Part shown: piece after piece, positions 52,788-63,976 of the stretch
Layout of the letters: every line of letters begins with the position of its first letter
Numbering within the stretch: the stretch's first letter is position 1
Assembly: GCA_020740775.1 (NCBI GenBank)
Contig: JAHEWK010000004.1
Location: forward strand, 3,100,001-3,164,000
Length of the DNA: 64,000 nt
Origin: Ilyonectria destructans
Lineage: Eukaryota > Ascomycota > Sordariomycetes > Hypocreales > Nectriaceae
Reading direction: 5' to 3'
Notes under the pieces: model-generated
What the model saw: the letters and a program-made list of their open reading frames with translations, nothing else
Told to the model about the DNA's origin: nothing
Databases searched by the model: none
Program-made: the position numbers and the translations under genes

Positions 52788-55749
52788 GTTGGTTGGAGGG
52801 ACGCTGGACACGGCGAAGGACGACTGAAAGTTACTCTAGGGGAGTTCCCTGGGCGAGGCGGAGTGCGAGGCGTGGCGTGCGTAGTTAATTAATGAACGTG
52901 GTGCGAAGGAATGTGGTGAATGCCGACACTGAGGGCAAGCGGAGATGGATCAGTTATGTATCGTGTCGGATGGACGATCCCCAGGGATAGAAGGAAAAGA
53001 AAAGAAGAGATTCAAAATGGCCCTGGACGATGCGAGTGTGCTATAACCTCCCTCCTCTGCGGATGACGAGGAGCAGGGGAGCCCTAGTACTTGGAATCTA
53101 GTTCGGCAAGCCATCACGGGGGGGTCGCCAGGGTCTCGATCTCGACGATCCGCCCTTCTTTCGCAACAGGGCTGCCCTTTACAACGCCCAATCTGACATG
53201 TCAACCACCCATCACACCGGAGAAATGGCAAGCTGGTGGCAAGGAGCTTAGAGCGGCCCACGAACTCCCGCAGAGCGAGCCAAACGCAACAGGAACTAGC
53301 TGGCTCCCAAGGTTCAGCTAGCCGTCACGCTGTTCAATGCAGATCGTTGGAAAATCAAGCTGGGTTCCTGTCGTGTCCCCCTCGTTTGTTTGGCTCGGCG
53401 CTGCAAGGGCGGAACATTTCGCGGCTGAGACATTGCTGAGGGATCGACAAGACAACCCCCGGCGTCGACCAACCAGACGCCGCATACGATGCGCGTTGGC
53501 CGGCGACGAGAATCAACTAAAGACGGCCACGGCGTTTGCCATTATCTGAGAATCGGCCCTGTTTGGGGTTGGCTGAATGTGCCAAACTCTGTTCCTTTTC
53601 TCAGCCAACTTGTCGTCTCCTTTCCTCCTTTCCATCTTTCCTTTCTTTTTTCGTCCACGCCTGAAAGCCACCTCTCTCAGCCAGTCAGCGTCTCCGGCCA
53701 AGGCTGGTGCCGCATGACGAATTAATGTCTGCTTTTTATTATTTTTGTGGCTTCAAAACCTGCCTGCCAAAGAATTTGTTTCCCCACGCACAGATATCAT
53801 GCGTGCCGCGGCTTCCATGAGGAGAGGGGGGTTTGAACATGGGGGAACACGGAAAAGCGGCCGAGACATATCGCAAAACGGTCCATGTGAAGAAGGCCCA
53901 TGACCCTATTCCCAGGCAAATTGCACATCTATCATTTCTTGGCTGCTGGGAGCAGTTCCCGTCACAGCCCTTGCCGCAAGCCTAATGAGTGTGTTGCTAT
54001 TGTTCACGGCAAGGCACTTAAGCACTCAAGCACTCAAGCACTCAAGCTAAATGTAGTTAACCTGCCATTAACGTCTCCTGCCACATCCCTGCATTAATCC
54101 TCCCATCGAGTTAGTTCCCTCCATCTCTCTCACATCTCAACAATCACGGAGCGCGTTTTATCTCGCATCGGGTGTCGGAGCTGTTACGTCCGATTGCGTT
54201 GCGATGACGCTGCCACCACGCTTGTCACTAATGCGACGGCTCATTGCCAAGTCAGGCCAAGGTCAAGTCCCAAGTAAGGCCAAGGTTACCAAATCTGGCC
54301 AAGGCCAAGTCAGGGGAGACGGGGACGAGGAGCGGGAAGTGGAGCGCATCGTGTCCCTTTCCATGCGTTGTTGCGACTTGATGAGGTTGCATTCCCCATG
54401 TCTGAGAGACGCACACAATCGCATCTTTGTTCAATGCGCTTTTGCCTTTGACCAACGTCTTAGCACGTCTGGGCACGTCAGCCATCCGTCTTGGTCAAAC
54501 ACGAACCACACGCGAGCACCCTCTTCATGTGAAACTCGCTAGATTGAGAAACGCGCTGTTTTCTCAACTGCCACTTGCCTCAACCATCACTTGCATTACG
54601 GAGTAACCATCCATCCACTCGACGCGATAATTGTTGGTCGATCCCTGCCCAAAAAGCCAAAGCCACCACCGCGAGCAAACAGGTCGCTTAACACCGCGGG
54701 TCCACAAGGTGCGACCGAGCCACAGCACACCCATGGATGGTTGATGGCCTCATTTTCCCATTCAGTCGGCTGCATGAAAACCCGAAGTGTGGACGAAGGT
54801 TAGCGGCTGAGGCCAGCACTATCACACACATCCCCCAATCGTCGCTTAGCAGTGATGCGGGTTTTCCCTGCAGTTGATCGATTCCGAGGTGATCTCAATC
54901 TAGATATTCAATAGTTGCATCCCGTCACCCTTGACCCTGGAGCCGAGCTGATTTCCGGCGGGATGGATGGGATCGGCATGATTAGAAAACAAGCTGTGAT
55001 CAACATGGCCGTCAAATCAACGATGCATCCACAGCCACGGTACTTGGCATCCGCATGACAAAATCTGACAGCCATGGCACTGACGTTCTCGCTCAGAACC
55101 ATACCCCGCAAACAAGTCAAGTCTGCGGTACGTACTTGCACTCGAAACCGGATGAGCAAGTCCATCTATCCGAGAGCAGAATCTTCAAGTGCTTACTCCG
55201 TAAGCACCGCATGGGATGTGGCTTGCAGGAACGCGCCCAACGTGTCTTCGCTCCGCCTGGCCGTCCCTCTCCCGTCCCGTTCCCCGGGACGAATTTTCAA
55301 CCCGGGACTTGACAGATGGGCTGCGGGGGCTGAGAGATTGCTTTGTGGGGGCGATCGCCATTGATCCAGGGTCTATGCAGCCAGTCCGGCATTGGAACCT
55401 CGACCCCTGCTGCGCTTCGGATGGGGCAGTTGCAAGCTGCTACGTCAGTCGAGCCATCTTAAAAGTTCTTGCTGTTCACATGATATTGATTGTAAATTGA
55501 CTGTAAATGTGAATCAAGACCACCATGGGAAACGGCTTTCTTGGCAAGCCGCTTGCAAGGACATCTTCGGACCGACAGGAAGAAGGTGGAAGTGACGCCC
55601 AGACAGCGGCTTGTTCTGCTTTCATTGCAACTGTGATAGGAGGTATGAATCCAGCCGTTGACTAATGGCGTTTCCCGGCCCGAAACATGTACGCAAAAGA
55701 CTCTCGTTCAACACCAAGTACCCCAGTGCTTTTCTTTTTCTCCGGCTCA
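52788..55749. other. Intergenic region upstream of the RGS gene
   Basis: About 3 kb. Simple repeats only: a (actcaagc)-type run near 54020-54050 and ggccaaggtcaagt-like units near 54245-54315. No convincing gene on either strand. Confidence 0.45.
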
Positions 55750-57897
55750 TTACTGAAACATGCTGGACAACTTCTTAACGGGCCAGGCACGGGCGTCTCG
55801 TAACTTTTCCACCACGCCTCGCAACGCAAGCCGCTCGTAATGGTCCGTGAAAAAGTCCCCGTAGAGCTCCATCCCAAACGCCGTGTGGACCAGTGCCGGC
55901 GGACAGGCAGGGTGGCACAGGCTAATGCCGCACAGGTCGAGGATCATCTGTCTAACCTCGTTTTCAATTTCTCGCCATCGCGCACGTGTTGTTGATTGAC
56001 CACTATGAAGCGTTAGACGTTGGCAGGTTTGAGTTTGTGCGAGGCTACTTGCGTGAGGAAGGGGTTCTCGGCCATGAGAACCATCTTGGCAATTATTGCA
56101 AGCTGGATGCTCGTCACCTCAAGGGCGGATGAGTACCAGATAATGGGGAATATTTCCCCATTGGACCGGTCTGCTTTGCGGGTGAAGAAGGGTTGAATGT
56201 CGCAAAGGGCCTCTTCCTCGAGCTGCTCGCCCTGTTTCTGAAGCCGCACTTTGAAATTCGTCAATTAGCATTTATCACAGGGAGGTGAGACGCGGAACCA
56301 GTAAGGGAAGCTGAAAACTCACGCCATTCTTGCTCGGAGCGATCAGACAAACGCCACTTTGCTACTTGCGCCGTGTGTAGCACAATCTTGTTGGCCTTGG
56401 ATGCGCCCTGGCCGTATTCTGGCTCCAGGGTCATCTGAGGCGGATGCCGTCGCGTGAAGGAATGGAAAATCTCCTGCCTCACCGCCATCCAGTACGCCGC
56501 TTGGATGAGCGACCGACGCCCGAAGAGGGTCTGCGAGGGCGCGCTGCGCAATACTGCGTCGATGATGGCGAGGAAGTTGACCTGGTGTTTCGGGCGAGAC
56601 TCCCCGGGACTCTCACCCGGAGTACCCTGCCGGTCCTCGCCGTCATCTTCGTCATCGATTTCTTCGAGTTGTCTGAGAATGACGGCCGTGGCGATGATGC
56701 TCTCGAGGCGCTCGTCGTCTTGGATGGTGTGGAAGTCTCGGAGCGCCGGTATGCATTTCAACGTATACTCGACAGCGTCGTGCGGCGTCAGATTCGGCAG
56801 AAGTTGTCCTTGGTACAGGATGCCGTTTGGCGTCTTAAACCTCGGCAGGCGAGTGAGGTGGCGGGCTGCGAGGGCAAAGATGGCGTACAGCAACGGAGGG
56901 TGTTGTCTAGCCCGGATGGGGACAACCAATTGAAAGTGTCTTTTTTCATCGCAAAGATCAAACTGGCCTTATTAGTACAGGTTGATTGATGAAAGATGGT
57001 GCGTTAACATACCCAGTGTGACAGCTCCTCGACAAAGTATCTCAGCAGACAAGCCTCCTGGGGATCTTGCAGGGGAAACACGGCGGATTCTCCAGTCTGC
57101 GGCCGCGGGAAGTGAGTGTTGGGAGAAAGAGACGACTCATTGATCCTGTCATGGGCTTGTCCATAGGGCTGTGAAGATAAGTCTGGATTGCGAGAGGAAA
57201 GATCGGAGCGGGTGGTTGAGCTGGGCGAGTCTGCGTTTGCTCCTTGCCATGGCCGATGCCTGTATCCGTGAGGACTGCGAGCCACATCTTGAGCATCGAG
57301 AGATGGTCTCTGGGCGTTGGCATCAAACAGTGAGTTATTCTGTAGAGAAGGCGCCTCGCTATGGGCCGCCTCTTCACTGTGGGTCACTGCAGACGGACCC
57401 AGGATAGCACCCGAACTCAGTGAAAGATCGGCCTGAGCACCTCGAGCATCAACGCAGACTGCAGGGGGGTAAGTCTTTGTTCGAAACAAGCCAGCCAGAG
57501 ACGGGCTGAACTCACACTCTTTGATCTCGCCGCTGACCCATCGCTGGTCGTTGTTGAAGGGCGCCGTGGACGCGTTCCGAAAGACGGTCTTTTTAGCAGG
57601 ACGAGTACACGTCAGGTTCCGAGTATAGCAGCGACGGCATTTTGGTCTAGCTTCGTCGCCTTTATGCCAAATTAGCACAGGTCATCCAAGGGGGCAGAGT
57701 CCATCCATAGCATCCCTGTCTAAAGCAGGGCGAAACGGGCGGCGGGCCAGACCAAAGTGGCTCTGGGGCTTCTGTTCTGAGACTTACATTTCACATGTTT
57801 TTCTGTTTCGTCCAAGTCAGCACAACACAAACACGAGGCAAGTCTCGGGAGTTGTCCCACCTTTACACTGGAGACATGGTCTCTTTGCCAGTGGCAT
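55750..57897 (-). CDS. Zn2Cys6 fungal transcription factor
   Basis: Minus strand, start ATG 57897. Exons 57861-57897, 57788-57802 (15 nt), 57013-57659, 56323-56962, about 56049-56248, and a last exon ending at 55750. Splicing over the micro-exon gives CLQCKEKHVKCDEARPKC then RRCYTRNLTC, a perfect C-x2-C-x6-C-x6-C-x2-C-x6-C zinc cluster for DNA binding. A Ser/Pro/Gln-rich linker is followed by the regulatory part HWFDLCDEKRHFQLVVP, AIFALAARHLTRLP and IIWYSSALEV, typical of fungal zinc-cluster regulators, ending CPPALVHTAFGMELYGDFFTDHYE. The last intron is uncertain: the best donor (56048) and a GAG acceptor (55957) keep frame, giving about 581 aa, but drop a conserved-looking segment. It is divergent from the YdeI-like gene and may control it. 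Targets unknown. Confidence 0.83.
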
Positions 57898-58316
57898 CTT
57901 GCCATTCGCCGGGACCGTTGCGACGTGAGAAACGCAGCGTCGTCGATTTCCTTGTCAAACCCCGCCACCCCACAGCTTCTTCGTCGCTGAGGGGCGTCAC
58001 GTGATGCCAAACTCGCCATTCTCACCGAGATCTTCAAGGGGCTGCAGCTACCCTACATTGCACGTCATGAATGCGGGATTAGGTTGCTGGGTTGTTCATG
58101 ATGCATTCATACACGACCCAATTAGGCAAGATGATGTCCTGACCTACCTCACCGTATTTGACCCCATGAGTTTACAAGGGAGCTTAATACTTCTTCACTT
58201 AGGTAGTGTTAACTACCTGAATGGCCTTAGTCAGCCGGATAACCCTTCATTATCTTGGGTCAACCCTTAAGAACAGCGTGAATTCACCATCTCCAATCTC
58301 ATCATCCCCCTTCATC
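57898..58316. promoter_or_regulatory. Shared divergent promoter region
   Basis: About 420 bp between the starts of the Zn2Cys6 factor (minus) and the YdeI-like gene (plus). Palindromic CACGTG occurs at about 57999-58004. The sequence toward the plus gene has CT-rich leader character. The bidirectional role is inferred from the arrangement only. Confidence 0.4.
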
Positions 58317-58964
58317 ATGCCAAGACAAACAAGATCTGCTTCAAAAAAGGCCTCTGGCCCTCCTCCAGCTGCCGCCTCGGTATTGCCCGAACCCCCCCAA
58401 GACTCCACAACTCAACTTTTTGAAGACGCGGCTGCCTGGGAGTCATGGTTGGAAGTCAACCACCATTCACACATAGGAGGCATCTGGCTCCAAGTCGGCA
58501 AAAAGAATTCCGGCCTGACGACCGTCACGTACGACGAGGCTCTCGACGTCGCGCTTTGTTTTGGATGGATCGACGGCCAGCGGAAATCATATGACGACAA
58601 GTGCTTCATCCAGCGATTCACGCCGCGCCGCAAGACCAGCATGTGGTCGAAACGCAACGTCAACAAAGTCGCGGCTCTACTCGAGTCCGGCCGTATGCGA
58701 CCCTCGGGCCAAGCTGAAGTCGATGCTGCCCAGGCCGACGGGAGATGGGAGAGGGCGTATTCAGGATCTAGCAACGCGCAGGTGCCGCCTGATTTCCAAG
58801 ACGCGCTGGACAAGAATAAAGCGGCACGCGACTTCTTTGAATCCATCTCCAGGACGCAGCGATATGCGTTCCTGTTTCGGCTGGAAACGGCGAAGCGGCC
58901 GGATACGCGGTTGCGCCGGATTGAGCAGTTCGTTAAGCTCCTTGCGGATGAAAAGCATCTTTAG
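58317..58964 (+). CDS. YdeI/OmpD-associated (OmdA) family protein
   Basis: Single exon, 215 aa from the ATG at 58317. An upstream in-frame ATG at 58221 would add 32 residues without family character. After a basic Ser/Ala-rich N-terminus (MPRQTRSASKK), residues about 40-190 match the bacterial YdeI/OmdA family: LFEDAAAWESWLEVNHH, GIWLQVGKKNSG, YDEALDVALCFGWIDGQ, IQRFTPRRKTSMWSKRNV and, near the end, RDFFESISRTQRYAFL and RLRRIEQFVKLLAD. In bacteria the family is linked to stress and peptide resistance, without a known reaction. The fungal form is likely of bacterial origin in evolution (inference). Function here is unknown. Confidence 0.9.
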   Translation: MPRQTRSASKKASGPPPAAASVLPEPPQDSTTQLFEDAAAWESWLEVNHHSHIGGIWLQVGKKNSGLTTVTYDEALDVALCFGWIDGQRKSYDDKCFIQRFTPRRKTSMWSKRNVNKVAALLESGRMRPSGQAEVDAAQADGRWERAYSGSSNAQVPPDFQDALDKNKAARDFFESISRTQRYAFLFRLETAKRPDTRLRRIEQFVKLLADEKHL

Positions 58965-59099
58965 AGTCCATAGCTGGACTATGGCTCTATTGTATTAAAT
59001 TACCACCAAATGGTCCGTAGTGACCATGTCATATAAATTATAATATACTCCGCCTTCTTGGCGAATAGTAATCCCATGTGACCCAGGGAAATACCCCTT

Positions 59100-60947
59100 T
59101 TAATCATCTAATTGATAGAAGTTGTCCTCGTTGTTGTCTTCCTCATCGTCCTCATCCTCGTCCTCGTCCTCGGCCATGTCGGCAAAGAACGGATTTCTGG
59201 ATTGACCCTCGTCTTCGCTCCCTTCATCTTCTTCCGAGTCATCTTCCTGACTACCTTCGACATCACTCCCATCGCCGTCGGACGATTCGATGGGGTTTAC
59301 TTCCCGATGCATACGAAGCCGCTCTGCCAAGGACAACGGGGCCGCCGGTTGTTCGTCGCCATCCGATTCGCTCTCGCTTTCATCCGATTCGTCCTCCCCA
59401 CTTGAAGACTCGTTTTCATCTGCCCCCGGACTCCTTGTAAGCTTGGTCCCTTCCATCTGCTCTTCATCGTCTGATTCTGAGTCGGAGAGAACCACACGAG
59501 ACTGGCGTTTGACAGGGGCGCGCTCTTCCGTTTCCTCGTCACCATCATCTTCTGAATCAGAAGAAGCGACAAGAGTGGTCCTGGGTCGTTTCGACGCAGG
59601 TTCGGCGTCGTCCGAGTCATCATCTGAATCTTCGACGACGCGACGCTTGCGGACCCTGTTGGCGGGTTCCGGTTCCGGACTTGAGAATTGCGCTTTTGAG
59701 CCATCTCCATCGATTGGCACACCCTCGTGGGACTGACCATCCAAGGAAATCTCGTCGTCTGATGCGTCGGAAATTTCCACGATTTCATCATCGTCGATTC
59801 CATCGCTTTCGTACTGATCCAAATCCGTGCCAGACTCCTCGGCTTCAGAATGGGATAGTGTTCCATCCGAACCGTCGCTCTCATACCCACCTGGCCCAGG
59901 GGCGAGCAGAGCATCGTACTGCATCAAGCCTGGAAGGTTTTCAAAAATGACCATCGGCCAGCTCTTGGCATCTTTTTGGCGTAAAACAGCGGCAACTGGT
60001 TCAGGAACAGGATCCAAGAAATCCTGGGAGATTTGGTACCGGGCAAAGTCTATGTGGTTGCAAAGGTCGGGCCAGGAGTACAAGAACTGCTGGCCATCAC
60101 CCAAAAACAACTCCTCCTCGTTGATAGGTTGCTCAAGGAACTGACGATGGACGAGATCGGAAGTACACCAGACGAGGTCGTCCATGCGACAAGCCCTACT
60201 CGACGTGCAAAAGAAGAATGACTCCAGGATGCTAAAGGGCTGTAATAGGTGGGTGAGGGCTTCGGGCTTAAACGTGTGACCTCTTTCCCAACCAGCGATC
60301 CCGCCGTTCTTGACGTTCTCAGCGAAGCCTGTGAGATGAAACATGTCCTCAGGCTCAGCGCCTCGGAGCTGGTTGATCAAGGCAACATCTTTGTCCTTGT
60401 TGAAACGAACAATTGCGTCTCCAGATCCAGCGTCCATGCTCAAAGTATCCGGGAACCGTTGGAGGGCAATGGCGCGAGACTCTTGGTGCACGGAGAGCAG
60501 CTGGCGGATGGATTTCGTCTGGTCTCCAAGGGTGACCCAATCGCGGATTGTCCAGTGGCGGACCATTGCTGACAGGCCTAAGTGGTCATATCTGGCGGTT
60601 CCAGGGGACACAGCGAACTCGAAGATGCGTGAGCGCTGGGAGAGTTCCGGGCAGAAGATTTCCCACACGCGTCGTCGCAGCTCAGGGGGTAGTTGTGAGA
60701 AGAGTGAGAAGGAAGCGGGCTGGTCGTCTGTTGATGCATCGTCGTCTTGATCGCTTTCATCCGTTTCCTCGCCCTCGGCGGCCATGACATCGAGAAGGCC
60801 TCCTGCATCGTCGGTTTCGGAGCTAGCGTCCGAGGATCCGTCCTCGATTTCGGCCACCTCTTCAGGCTGCGACATCTGAGATCCGGGAGAGCTTGGAGCG
60901 CCCTCGGAGCCGTCAGAGCCTTCACCGTCGGTGAGAGATTTGGACAT
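59100..60947 (-). CDS. 2EXR-domain protein with long acidic C-terminus
   Basis: Single exon, 615 aa from the ATG at 60947. Residues about 75-300 carry the fungal 2EXR domain: SLFSQLPPELRRRVWEIFCPE, then RQLLSVHQESRAIALQRFP, with the two ExxR-type elements, and FNKDKDVALI. About 60 acidic N-terminal residues precede it. From about 345 to the end the protein is an acidic Ser/Asp/Glu-rich region with basic islands resembling nuclear signals (RVRKRRVV, SKRPR) and many SDSE/DSDD casein-kinase-2-like sites, and it closes with a D/E run. Its layout recalls nuclear chaperone- or histone-binding tails (inference). The 2EXR function is not known. Confidence 0.88.
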   Translation of the reverse strand: MSKSLTDGEGSDGSEGAPSSPGSQMSQPEEVAEIEDGSSDASSETDDAGGLLDVMAAEGEETDESDQDDDASTDDQPASFSLFSQLPPELRRRVWEIFCPELSQRSRIFEFAVSPGTARYDHLGLSAMVRHWTIRDWVTLGDQTKSIRQLLSVHQESRAIALQRFPDTLSMDAGSGDAIVRFNKDKDVALINQLRGAEPEDMFHLTGFAENVKNGGIAGWERGHTFKPEALTHLLQPFSILESFFFCTSSRACRMDDLVWCTSDLVHRQFLEQPINEEELFLGDGQQFLYSWPDLCNHIDFARYQISQDFLDPVPEPVAAVLRQKDAKSWPMVIFENLPGLMQYDALLAPGPGGYESDGSDGTLSHSEAEESGTDLDQYESDGIDDDEIVEISDASDDEISLDGQSHEGVPIDGDGSKAQFSSPEPEPANRVRKRRVVEDSDDDSDDAEPASKRPRTTLVASSDSEDDGDEETEERAPVKRQSRVVLSDSESDDEEQMEGTKLTRSPGADENESSSGEDESDESESESDGDEQPAAPLSLAERLRMHREVNPIESSDGDGSDVEGSQEDDSEEDEGSEDEGQSRNPFFADMAEDEDEDEDDEEDNNEDNFYQLDD

Positions 60948-61288
60948 TTTGTGTAGCAGGCCGCGTTACGTCGCGCTCGGTGTGCAGTTTGCACGCGCAT
61001 GCCGACAAGGCTCGACCATGTTGGCGATTTGGGCCACGAGGTGGAGCGAAACCACGTGACAGCTCGGGAGCGAGAAATTGGATCACGTGCGTGGTCATGT
61101 GATATGGGCGTGACTGGTTTTGGATCACACTGGACAGAGGGAACTGATACCATCCGTCTTAGAAGAGCTTAAAATATGATTAATATGAGTAGGCTTGTGC
61201 TGGGTGTAGCACTAAATGTTTGTCTATTGTTTGAAAATACTGTATGGCTTTGATCTATCTGGTAAAGCTATAAAAAAAATGAGTAGGT
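60948..61288. other. Upstream region of the 2EXR gene
   Basis: About 340 bp holding two cacgtga-type boxes (61052, 61084) and the second A-tailed repeat. No gene. Confidence 0.4.
61197..61279. repeat. A-tailed dispersed repeat, copy 2
   Basis: Same-orientation match to 29819-29910 with a 10-bp internal deletion and several C-to-T or G-to-A changes (ctactgtttgag to ctattgtttgaa, actgcatgg to actgtatgg). It keeps the gtgct/agcac hairpin and ends in a run of eight A. Confidence 0.7.
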
Positions 61289-61708
61289 TTAGTATAGAGG
61301 CTCCGCGCCACTGAAACACGGGTTGTTTACATGTCGATAAAGCATTTCTGAAGTTGTGCCATACTCCTCAATAGGCAAGGTAGCGATGGCGGCATTGTGC
61401 TTCTCGATCCTGCCCAATGCGGAATTGTTATTGTCGTGTTCGACGGCTATTATTACTGCGTATCTCGTTTTTGTTTTTTTTCGGCGTTTTAACATCAACC
61501 GCCAAAATCTCACTTCCTTCGCGTCCCTGAAGCGCTCTTCATCTACCCGACTTAGAGCAGGAAAGAAAATGGGCGTGATTGCAAAACCAGCCCCAGGTAT
61601 AGTCTTCTCAAGCTCACGAATAGCGCCGCGGGTACCTACAGTCTCGATAGGCCCTGGCCTCTCATTGATGAGTGACTTGTCGGCAGTCGTGAGCTCGTCT
61701 TCTTCCAT
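61289..61708 (-). CDS. Hypothetical 139-aa protein or exon
   Basis: Open frame from the ATG at 61708 to 61289, with the frame also open upstream into an acidic run (EEEEDIMEEDELTT). It reads as protein-like: ETVGTRGAIRELEKTIPGAG, RVDEERFRDAKEVRFWRLMLKRRKKTK, then YAVIIAVEHDNN. There is no signal peptide, no TM segment and no domain I recognise. It could be the C-terminal exon of a larger decayed gene, since it is followed upstream by another pseudogene on the same strand, or a real small protein. Confidence 0.35.
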   Translation of the reverse strand: MEEDELTTADKSLINERPGPIETVGTRGAIRELEKTIPGAGFAITPIFFPALSRVDEERFRDAKEVRFWRLMLKRRKKTKTRYAVIIAVEHDNNNSALGRIEKHNAAIATLPIEEYGTTSEMLYRHVNNPCFSGAEPLY

Positions 61709-61927
61709 AATATCCTCCTCTTCCTCATGAGGCCAAAACCTGGATTCGCAGGTTTAAGACCCAATGATAGTGCGTACTGGGGCGCAAGGCTCGAGTTTCA
61801 GGCTCATACTTTGTGGCGTCCGGGCCGCTGTGATGGCGTACAGGTTCTGCACCCTACCGAGTCCTCCTACTAGCACCAAGTACCATGTATCTGATTCAAG
61901 ACCTGAGACACAGATCAACAGGCACAT

Positions 61928-62961
61928 TCAGGCAACGGCAAGCACTCCCAGACACCAGTGTGTTTTAGGTAATGTACTAGACGTCGCCGTTGAAAGAGTC
62001 TCCAAATCCCATGTGGTACCGCTACATATCATCACCATCGCACGATGGTGACCATTGCGTCTCGTTAGGCACACTGTCTTGGCCTTGTTGGGCTTTATAG
62101 TACATCGACACTTTTGATCCGCCTTGGAATCCGACTTGGTGACCGCAGGTTGGTCCTTGGCAGCTGACGGAGAAAGACAGCTTTCCCATCTTTCGAGGCC
62201 CTTTTATGCCGATGTTGGGGTATTTGGCGCGGCAGCCGAAGACGGCGTTTGGTCTGTGACATGCTCGGTCTCTTGCTTCCATTCGTTGAGCCGCCTTCCT
62301 GGCCACTTTTCGAGCTGCCATTAGCGAAGGCTACCCGTGAGAAGGGCAAAGAGAGTGCCGGCAGCGGTGATCACGAAGATCGCCCAATTGCCATATAGAC
62401 ACCATGGAATGATTGAAATTCCGAACTGAGCTACGATGGTCAGGCAGCCCAATTTCCAGACACGGTCGATCTGCAGGTCGTATCCCCATATCCACCCAAG
62501 TAAAAATATTAATGCGGAGTGAGATTTTGAGCGGACCATGATCCCCTAAGCTAGCATCGCGTAATAACTATTCATCCGATAATTTGGCTACTTCTTCACC
62601 GGGCTGAGCCTCTAAGAACAGTTCATGATCGCGAAGAGTCCTTCTAAGTAGCTAGGAACGGTTGGTCCGTACGTATCCAGTAGAACAATTGACCATCATA
62701 GCTGGGCAATCTGGTGTCGGTGGCATCAACTGCTTGTCGCCGATTGCCGACGCGAGCGAAGTAAGCGCATATGCAACCCATCCAAAAGAAAACGCCACAG
62801 TTGTCACGTAAATCCGAGGGAGGCGTTTAGATGGCTGGACGTAGACTCCAAATAACTGAGCGATGGCTTGCTGTACAGTGTTGCCGCCAATTAGCAGAAG
62901 GAGGGAAAGAAATATCACCGGGATTCTGCCATTGACGTAACAGCTGATCCGCGGCGGACAT
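61928..62961 (-). pseudogene. Decayed fungal multi-TM protein of unknown function
   Basis: On the minus strand the ATG at 62961 opens MSAADQLLRQWQNPGDI, then a shift leads to FLSLLLLIGGNTVQQAIAQL and VAFSFGWVAYALTSLASAIGD, DCPAMMVNCSTGYVRTNRS. The next codon is TAG where Trp is expected in this fungal family. Further breaks occur before YDLQIDRVWKLGCL and SIIPWCLYGNWAIFVITAAGTLFALLTG, and a TAA interrupts just ahead of WQLEKW. The end LTRRNGHHRAMVMI and WDLETLSTAT matches the family's C-terminus. I recall this as an uncharacterised, often tandem-expanded fungal membrane family. Stops replacing Trp or Gln codons are those produced by C-to-T or G-to-A changes. Confidence 0.65.
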
Positions 62962-63976
62962 TTTGCGGGAGCCTTGAGGGTATCACAGATTACATCAACA
63001 ATAGCGACATCGTCAACACGGAGGACTCATCAGCTATCAGGCGGTTTATAGAAACCAACCCTGGTGTGAATGAGATGGTTCGGGTACTAATTCATCCGGG
63101 CATTCTGTGCTACAGTTGTGAAGAGCTGAAGCAACAAAGATGCCTTGCGCAGTCAATAGACCACAACGGGGGGCGAGAACAACTACCCACAACAACGGAG
63201 TTCTACCCCTCACAGAAGAAATCATCAATGCCGTGCCAGATCCGGAACGCCTTGAGCGACCAGTCCGGGCAGAAATCGACTGTCTTGGCAAGATAGCCGT
63301 CGACTTGGCAAACAATGGCAAGGTCGAATTTCTGGACACAGACATTCAAATTGCTATTAGGGAACTTGAGGCCAAGACCAACATACCGTTACCGCATGCA
63401 CTGGAATATAACATACAGAAACTATCGGTCCTAAGCGTGGAATCCACTCATGGGGAGACGAGGTACACATTCTTGCACCTCACAGTCCAAGAATTCTCCA
63501 TGGCTACACACCTTGTGCACAATCCAGGGCTCATAAAAGAGCATATCAGCAAACACAAGTACAGTCAGCGCTACCAAAGCATCTGGCGATTTGTTGCCGG
63601 CTTATTACCAACAAAAGATGACCTTGTGGCCTTTTTTGATCTGCTACAACAAGAGCCCCGGGATTTGGTTGGGAAAAATCTCGCTTACATTTTGATGCAC
63701 TGCCTGGGCGAACGCGAGAGCCACCTAGACAAGACCTGTCGGGACAGAATTCACGAAATGCTGTCAGACTGGCTCAGCTTCGAAGTACATTCAAAGTTTG
63801 GATGCTCCATGATCAACTCAAATGCACTTCCAGACAGCATCTTTGTCAAGGCACTACACTACGCAGATCAATGGCCTTTTAATTACTTATACCCAAAATA
63901 TCATCGGACTGACTTGTCGGAATTCTTATGCGACCGTCTCATCAGTTGCCTTGATGACCATTGGGAAGTGGACTAG
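62958..63976 (+). pseudogene. Truncated NACHT-type NLR (C-terminal half of NTPase region)
   Basis: A plus-strand frame (RRFIETNPGVNEMVRVLIHPGILCYS, EELKQQRCLAQS) resembles the end of a NACHT NTPase. It then shifts frame near 63140-63230 into a 278-codon open part with LGKIAVDLANNGKVEFLDTD and TRYTFLHLTVQEFSMATHLV, the winged-helix region that follows NACHT in fungal STAND proteins, ending IWRFVAGLL...FDLLQQEPRDLVG. The P-loop, Walker B and any N-terminal effector domain are absent, since the homology starts beside the decayed membrane gene. The frame stops at 63976, near the window edge, before any ankyrin or WD repeats. Fungal NLRs act in non-self recognition; this is a fragment. A gene predictor may call 63140-63976 as a short CDS. 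Confidence 0.65.
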
